DNA from: JAHEJA01 sp965657215
GTDB taxonomy: Bacteria; Pseudomonadota; Alphaproteobacteria; Rhodobacterales; Rhodobacteraceae
Length of the DNA stretch: 64,000 bases
Direction: 5' to 3'
Assembly (NCBI GenBank): GCA_965657215.1
Contig: CBFHNR010000002.1
Location: 62,001 to 126,000 of the forward strand
Part shown: one piece after another, positions 60,290-64,000 of the stretch
How the letters are laid out: the number at the start of each line of letters is the position of its first letter
Numbering within the stretch: the stretch's first letter is position 1
The notes under the pieces: model-generated
The model's input: only the letters and a program-made list of their open reading frames with translations
What the model was told of the DNA's origin: nothing
Database searches by the model: none
Program-made: the position numbers and the translations under genes

Positions 60290-61540
60290 CTAGCTCAGTT
60301 CCACAAGAGCGTGGCGTTTTTTGCCTGCGCTGAGTTTGATGGGGGAGGAAAGGTCCGCAGTTGTGATCATGAGCCCTGCATCAGAGAGCGGTTCATCATT
60401 AAGCTTGGCTCCGTTTTCAGACATCAGGCGCTTGGCCTCTTTGCCTGATTTGACGAGACCTGATTTCACCAAAAGCTGAATGATTGATAGACCGTCGCCG
60501 ATATCTTCGGCAGTCAATGTGACCGTCGGCAAATCAGCTCCGATGCCGCCTTTTTCAAAGACCTCGCGCGCTGTAGCCTCGGCTGCTTGGGCCGCGGCTG
60601 CGCCGTGGAGCAAGGTGGTTACTTCGTTCGCCAAAGTGACTTTCGCGGCGTTAATATCTGATCCCTCAAGCGCGCCAAGGCGATTACATTCATCTATTGG
60701 AAGTTCGGTGTAGAGTTTCAAGAACCGTCCGACATCCGCATCCGTTGTATTGCGCCAGAATTGCCAGAATTCATAGGGGCTAAGCAAATCGGCATTTAGC
60801 CAGACCGCACCATTTTGGGATTTGCCCATCTTTTTGCCATCAGAGGTGGTCAAGAGGGGTGTCGTCAGGCCAAAGATTTCGCCATTATTCACGCGGCGGG
60901 TGAGGTCGATGCCATTTACAATATTGCCCCATTGATCCGAGCCACCCATTTGCAACATACAACCGTAGCGCGCGTTCAGTTCCAAGAAATCATAGGCCTG
61001 AAGGATCATGTAGTTGAATTCGAGGAAGGATAGGGATTGTTCTCGATCAAGGCGCGATTTGACCGATTCAAAGGCCAACATACGGTTCACCGAAAAATGA
61101 CGACCGATATCGCGCAAGAAATCGAGGTAGTTCAGGGTATCCAGCCATTCAGCGTTATTGATCATCAAGGCGTCCGACGGCGCATCGCCATAAGACATAT
61201 ACGAGGCAAACACCTTTTTGATACCCGCGATGTTGCTGTCAATTTGCTCGGGCGTCAAAAGCGGGCGCTCATCGGCCCGAAAGGAAGGATCGCCCACTTT
61301 TGTTGTGCCACCGCCCATCAATGTAATCGGTTTGCCGCCTGTCTTTTGCAGCCACCGCAGCATCATAATCTGAATCAAGCTGCCCACATGGAGGGAAGAG
61401 GCCGTTGCATCAAATCCGATATAGGCCGGCATGCCACCCTTTAAGAGGGCTGTGTCCAAGCCTTCATAATCGGTACAATCGGCGACAAAGCCACGTTCGA
61501 TCATGATATTTAGAAAATCGGATTTTGGTTGAAAGGTCAT
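60290..61540 (-). CDS. tyrS: Tyrosyl-tRNA synthetase
   Basis: A 416-residue class I aminoacyl-tRNA synthetase. The HIGH-like motif is SLHVGSLIQ, and the KMSKS-like loop is KKMGKSQNG. The C-terminal S4 RNA-binding domain (about 350-416, IIQLLVKSGLVKSGKEAKRLM) is present. Length is normal. The start is 27 bases from the divergent anmK control region. Confidence 0.97.
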   Translation of the reverse strand: MTFQPKSDFLNIMIERGFVADCTDYEGLDTALLKGGMPAYIGFDATASSLHVGSLIQIMMLRWLQKTGGKPITLMGGGTTKVGDPSFRADERPLLTPEQIDSNIAGIKKVFASYMSYGDAPSDALMINNAEWLDTLNYLDFLRDIGRHFSVNRMLAFESVKSRLDREQSLSFLEFNYMILQAYDFLELNARYGCMLQMGGSDQWGNIVNGIDLTRRVNNGEIFGLTTPLLTTSDGKKMGKSQNGAVWLNADLLSPYEFWQFWRNTTDADVGRFLKLYTELPIDECNRLGALEGSDINAAKVTLANEVTTLLHGAAAAQAAEATAREVFEKGGIGADLPTVTLTAEDIGDGLSIIQLLVKSGLVKSGKEAKRLMSENGAKLNDEPLSDAGLMITTADLSSPIKLSAGKKRHALVELS

Positions 61541-61603
61541 CTCTTGCCCCTGTAGCTATCTTGCGTCATGTCTATAGCTATCTTTCGGGGTAAGGAAAAG
61601 GTC

Positions 61604-62704
61604 ATGTTTGACAAAAGACCGCTGCGTGTTGTTGGCGCGATGTCTGGGACGTCTTTGGACGGGGTGGATGTGGCGGAAATCGTCACGGATGGAGAGGTGA
61701 TTTTCGACTTTGGGGCCGCGTCCTATGTGCCTTATAGTGAGGCTCAGCAGGGTATTTTGCGCGCCGCGTTAGGGCAATGGCAGGATGGTGATATTGCTGA
61801 GGCGTCGCAGGTCGTTCAACAGGTGCATTTGGAGGCATTAACCCCCTTTAAACAGGCTGAATTGATCGGGTTTCACGGTCAAACCTTGGCGCATGATCCC
61901 CGAGGACGTGGGACGCATCAAATCGGGGATGGCGCGAATTTGGCACAGGCTTTAGGTCGTCCTGTTGCATGGGATTTTCGCAGCGCAGATGTCGGGATTG
62001 GTGGGCAAGGGGCGCCGCTTGCGCCGTTTTTCCATTTTGCCTGCGCGAAATGGATTGAGGCCACAGGCCCGATTGCCTTTTTGAATTTGGGCGGTGTGGG
62101 CAATATCACTTGGATTGATCCGCAAAAATCATCGCCAGAGGAACGCGGTGCCTTGATTGCCTTTGACACAGGGCCAGCCAATGCGCCGATCAATGATTTG
62201 ATGCGCGCGCGTCTGGCTCGGCCATATGATCAAGATGGCGCGACGGCGGCGCAGGGGCGCGTTGTTGAGGGGGCTTTGGAATTGTTCTTAGAGGCTCCAT
62301 ATTTTCGAAAGTTTCCCCCTAAGTCATTAGATCGAAATGATTTTTCTGTGATGCTGGACTTGGTGCGTGAATTGAAAACAGAGGATGCAGTGGCAACACT
62401 CACCTCAATGGTAGCCGCCTCTGTTATGCAAGCGATGGAGCATTGTCCCATTGCGCCAACGCAGCTCTTGGTTACAGGCGGGGGGCGGCATAATCCTATT
62501 TTGATGAAGATGATTGCGGCCTGTGTTGAGTGCGAGGTTATCCCTGTCGAAGAGGTCGGCCTTGATGGGGATATGCTTGAGGCGCAGGCCTTTGCCTATT
62601 TGGCGGCGCGTGTGGCGCGAGGGCTTGCGACATCGGCGCCCATGACAACAGGGGTGCCGATGTTGGTTGGTGGGGGTGTTGTGTCCTATCCCGATGGTGA
62701 CTGA
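61604..62704 (+). CDS. anmK: Anhydro-N-acetylmuramic acid kinase
   Basis: A 366-residue kinase that phosphorylates and opens 1,6-anhydro-MurNAc in peptidoglycan recycling. The ATP motif GAMSGTSLDGVDVAEI starts at about residue 9; GFHGQTLAHDP, DFRSADVGIGGQGAPLAP and FDTGPANAPIND follow. ATG 61604 has AAGGAAAAGG upstream and starts just before the family core; an ATG at 61568 would add 12 residues. Its 3' end overlaps the convergent aldolase gene by 19 bases. Confidence 0.96.
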   Translation: MFDKRPLRVVGAMSGTSLDGVDVAEIVTDGEVIFDFGAASYVPYSEAQQGILRAALGQWQDGDIAEASQVVQQVHLEALTPFKQAELIGFHGQTLAHDPRGRGTHQIGDGANLAQALGRPVAWDFRSADVGIGGQGAPLAPFFHFACAKWIEATGPIAFLNLGGVGNITWIDPQKSSPEERGALIAFDTGPANAPINDLMRARLARPYDQDGATAAQGRVVEGALELFLEAPYFRKFPPKSLDRNDFSVMLDLVRELKTEDAVATLTSMVAASVMQAMEHCPIAPTQLLVTGGGRHNPILMKMIAACVECEVIPVEEVGLDGDMLEAQAFAYLAARVARGLATSAPMTTGVPMLVGGGVVSYPDGD

Positions 62705-63465
62705 CGGAATTTATCGGCTAAGGCGCGTATGTGCTGTGCAAGCGTAAATATATCCCCTCCAACGGCGGTAAATTCGACCCCCATGTCAATATATCGCTGC
62801 GTTTGAGCATCATCAAAGGACACGATCCCCGCAGGTTTTCCAGCCTCTTTGAGGCGTTTAAATGTGGCGTCAATCGTTTGTTGGACTTCAGGATGACTAG
62901 GTTGACCTGGATAGCCCATGTCGGCGGATAAATCGGCGGGGCCAATGAATATGCCGTCGATGCCATCAACCGCAAGGATGTCGTCCAACGCGTCCAAGCC
63001 CGCGCGTGTTTCAATTTGAATAAGCAGGCACATTTGATCGTCAGCTGTTTGGACATAATCCGTTATCTTGTTGAAATGGCTCGCGCGTGCCAGAGCGCCG
63101 CCCATGCCTCGACGACCCTTTGGGGCATAGCGCATAGCGGCAACCAAATCGCGCGCTTGATCTGCGCTTTCGACCATCGGAACCAAAAGCGTTTGAGCCC
63201 CAACGTCAAGGATCTGTTTGATGAAAACCTCGTCTCCGATCGGGATGCGAACAACAGGAGAGGCATCAAATCCAGCAAGCACCTGTAATTGAGCGAGCAG
63301 GCTGCGAATATCATTTGGGGCATGCTCGCCATCCAATAAAATCCAATCAAATCCCGCAGTTGCGAGCACTTCGGTCGCATAGGGGTCGGCGAAAGAGGCC
63401 CAACATCCGATTTGGACTGTGTCCGAGGATAATCGCTGTTTGAATTGGTTTATTGGCACTGGCAT
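62686..63465 (-). CDS. HpcH/HpaI-family aldolase
   Basis: A 259-residue class II pyruvate aldolase. Catalytic or metal residues are in WILLDGEHAPND (Glu, His), VRIPIGDE, LLIQIETRAGLDALD (metal Glu) and FIGPADLSADMG (metal Asp). The family splits 2-keto-3-deoxy acids, for example sugar acids or aromatic breakdown products. ATG 63465 has AGGACA upstream; the earlier in-frame TTG at 63495 is unlikely. No pathway partner is adjacent. Confidence 0.9.
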   Translation of the reverse strand: MPVPINQFKQRLSSDTVQIGCWASFADPYATEVLATAGFDWILLDGEHAPNDIRSLLAQLQVLAGFDASPVVRIPIGDEVFIKQILDVGAQTLLVPMVESADQARDLVAAMRYAPKGRRGMGGALARASHFNKITDYVQTADDQMCLLIQIETRAGLDALDDILAVDGIDGIFIGPADLSADMGYPGQPSHPEVQQTIDATFKRLKEAGKPAGIVSFDDAQTQRYIDMGVEFTAVGGDIFTLAQHIRALADKFRQSPSG

Positions 63466-63546
63466 GAGATGTCCTATCGTTTGATCATTGGGCAATGATT
63501 GCGCAATTTTGATTGGGACGTCAAAGCCTAATTTGCAATACTAGCG

Positions 63547-64000
63547 TTAGGAACAAGACGCTCCACCCAGGACACAGAACTTCGCGCAATGCGGATGATT
63601 AAGCTGGACCGGCTCTGCTGCTTCACTCAGGCTATGGCCCATTTCAAAAGCTTGATCATAGGCCAGCAAGGTACAGGCCAAAACAACAGGTTTCTCAGCC
63701 CCTTTACGTTTCACCACCATACGTGAGGAAGCGCACATTGGACTATCTGGGGCTTTGTCTAGAATAGACCAACACTCAGTTGTGATTTCGGGGACTTCGA
63801 CGGTTTCATCCATCTCTGGGAACAAAACCGTTTGCGATGGCGAAAAGGCATCGATATTGAAATTATGTTTTTCAAACAGATGCTTATACCCTGTTCTTGA
63901 CTCATTATCACTGTCGCCCCAAACGGTGCGCCCTGCAACGGCCATCTGTATTCCAACATCGCGGAGCCACGACATGCCGTCAAGGGTTATGTCAAAACTT
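63547..64000 (-). CDS. Radical SAM protein, C-terminal part (cut by window edge)
   Basis: The minus-strand frame is open from the window edge (before 63975, reading SFDITLDGMSWLRD) to a stop at 63547. The DGMSWLRDVGIQMAVAGRT stretch fits the barrel end of a radical SAM protein, and the tail is Cys-rich: MCASSRMVVKRKG, LACTLLAYD and HPHCAKFCVLGGASCS, like an auxiliary cluster-binding (SPASM-like) region. The SAM-cluster CxxxCxxC lies in the missing part. The substrate is unknown. Confidence 0.7.
   Translation of the reverse strand, partial: SFDITLDGMSWLRDVGIQMAVAGRTVWGDSDNESRTGYKHLFEKHNFNIDAFSPSQTVLFPEMDETVEVPEITTECWSILDKAPDSPMCASSRMVVKRKGAEKPVVLACTLLAYDQAFEMGHSLSEAAEPVQLNHPHCAKFCVLGGASCS

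Overview
The window looks like a chromosomal segment of a marine alphaproteobacterium of the Roseobacter group (Rhodobacteraceae). The evidence is the gene content: a DMSP lyase DddP start, a C4-pathway hemA (5-aminolevulinate synthase), a TRAP transporter, a lipoylated pyruvate dehydrogenase E1-beta, the glnB-glnA pair, and the order fabD-fabG-acpP-fabF-mltG-[gene transfer agent]-cysE. One run of N (45459-45554) marks a scaffold gap. I saw no insertion sequence, CRISPR array, rRNA or intact prophage.

Layout. 1-1451: truncated dddP divergent from a haem-dependent N-demethylase-like gene, then a small Flp-pilin-like gene. 1470-3736: glnB-glnA (minus) and tRNA-Leu. 3979-6003: a fatty acid desaturase and an EamA transporter. 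6024-17117: an accessory catabolic island with a DUF3237 protein, MarR regulator, feruloyl-CoA-synthase-like ligase, DctPQM TRAP transporter, crotonase, amidohydrolase, cytochrome P450, FAD monooxygenase and alpha/beta hydrolase. The set suggests uptake and breakdown of a methoxylated or hydroxylated aromatic acid; the substrate is not known. 17252-29248: housekeeping (trigger factor, tgt, lon, dgkA, ispG, RodZ-like, hemA) with an RTX-repeat protein and tRNA-Val and tRNA-Asp. 29427-34411: M20 peptidase, a haloacetate-dehalogenase-like hydrolase, a membrane protein, a DsbA-like protein and an M48 protease. 34469-42752: aminotransferase, cell-wall genes (amidase, PBP1A), prfB, a possible structured RNA, an amidase and a VanZ-like protein. 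42890-48082: fatty acid synthesis genes and mltG. 48282-50510: remnant of a gene transfer agent (GTA). 50565-64000: cysE, the pdhABC operon, ftsB, class I aldolase, pgk, two cyclophilins, a DUF3179 protein, tyrS, anmK, an HpaI-type aldolase and a truncated radical SAM gene.

The most striking feature is the GTA remnant. The first GTA gene (g1) is intact, but the next ORF starts as the GTA large terminase, keeps its Walker A and Walker B motifs, then switches in frame at about 49040 to the C-terminal part of the last tail gene (gp15). Everything normally in between (terminase nuclease, portal, protease, capsid, head-tail and tail genes) is missing, yet the fused frame is open for almost 1.8 kb. 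It is either a young deletion scar, a domesticated chimeric protein, or an assembly join.

All family assignments were made by reading motifs and remembered family patterns. No database search or computation was run.
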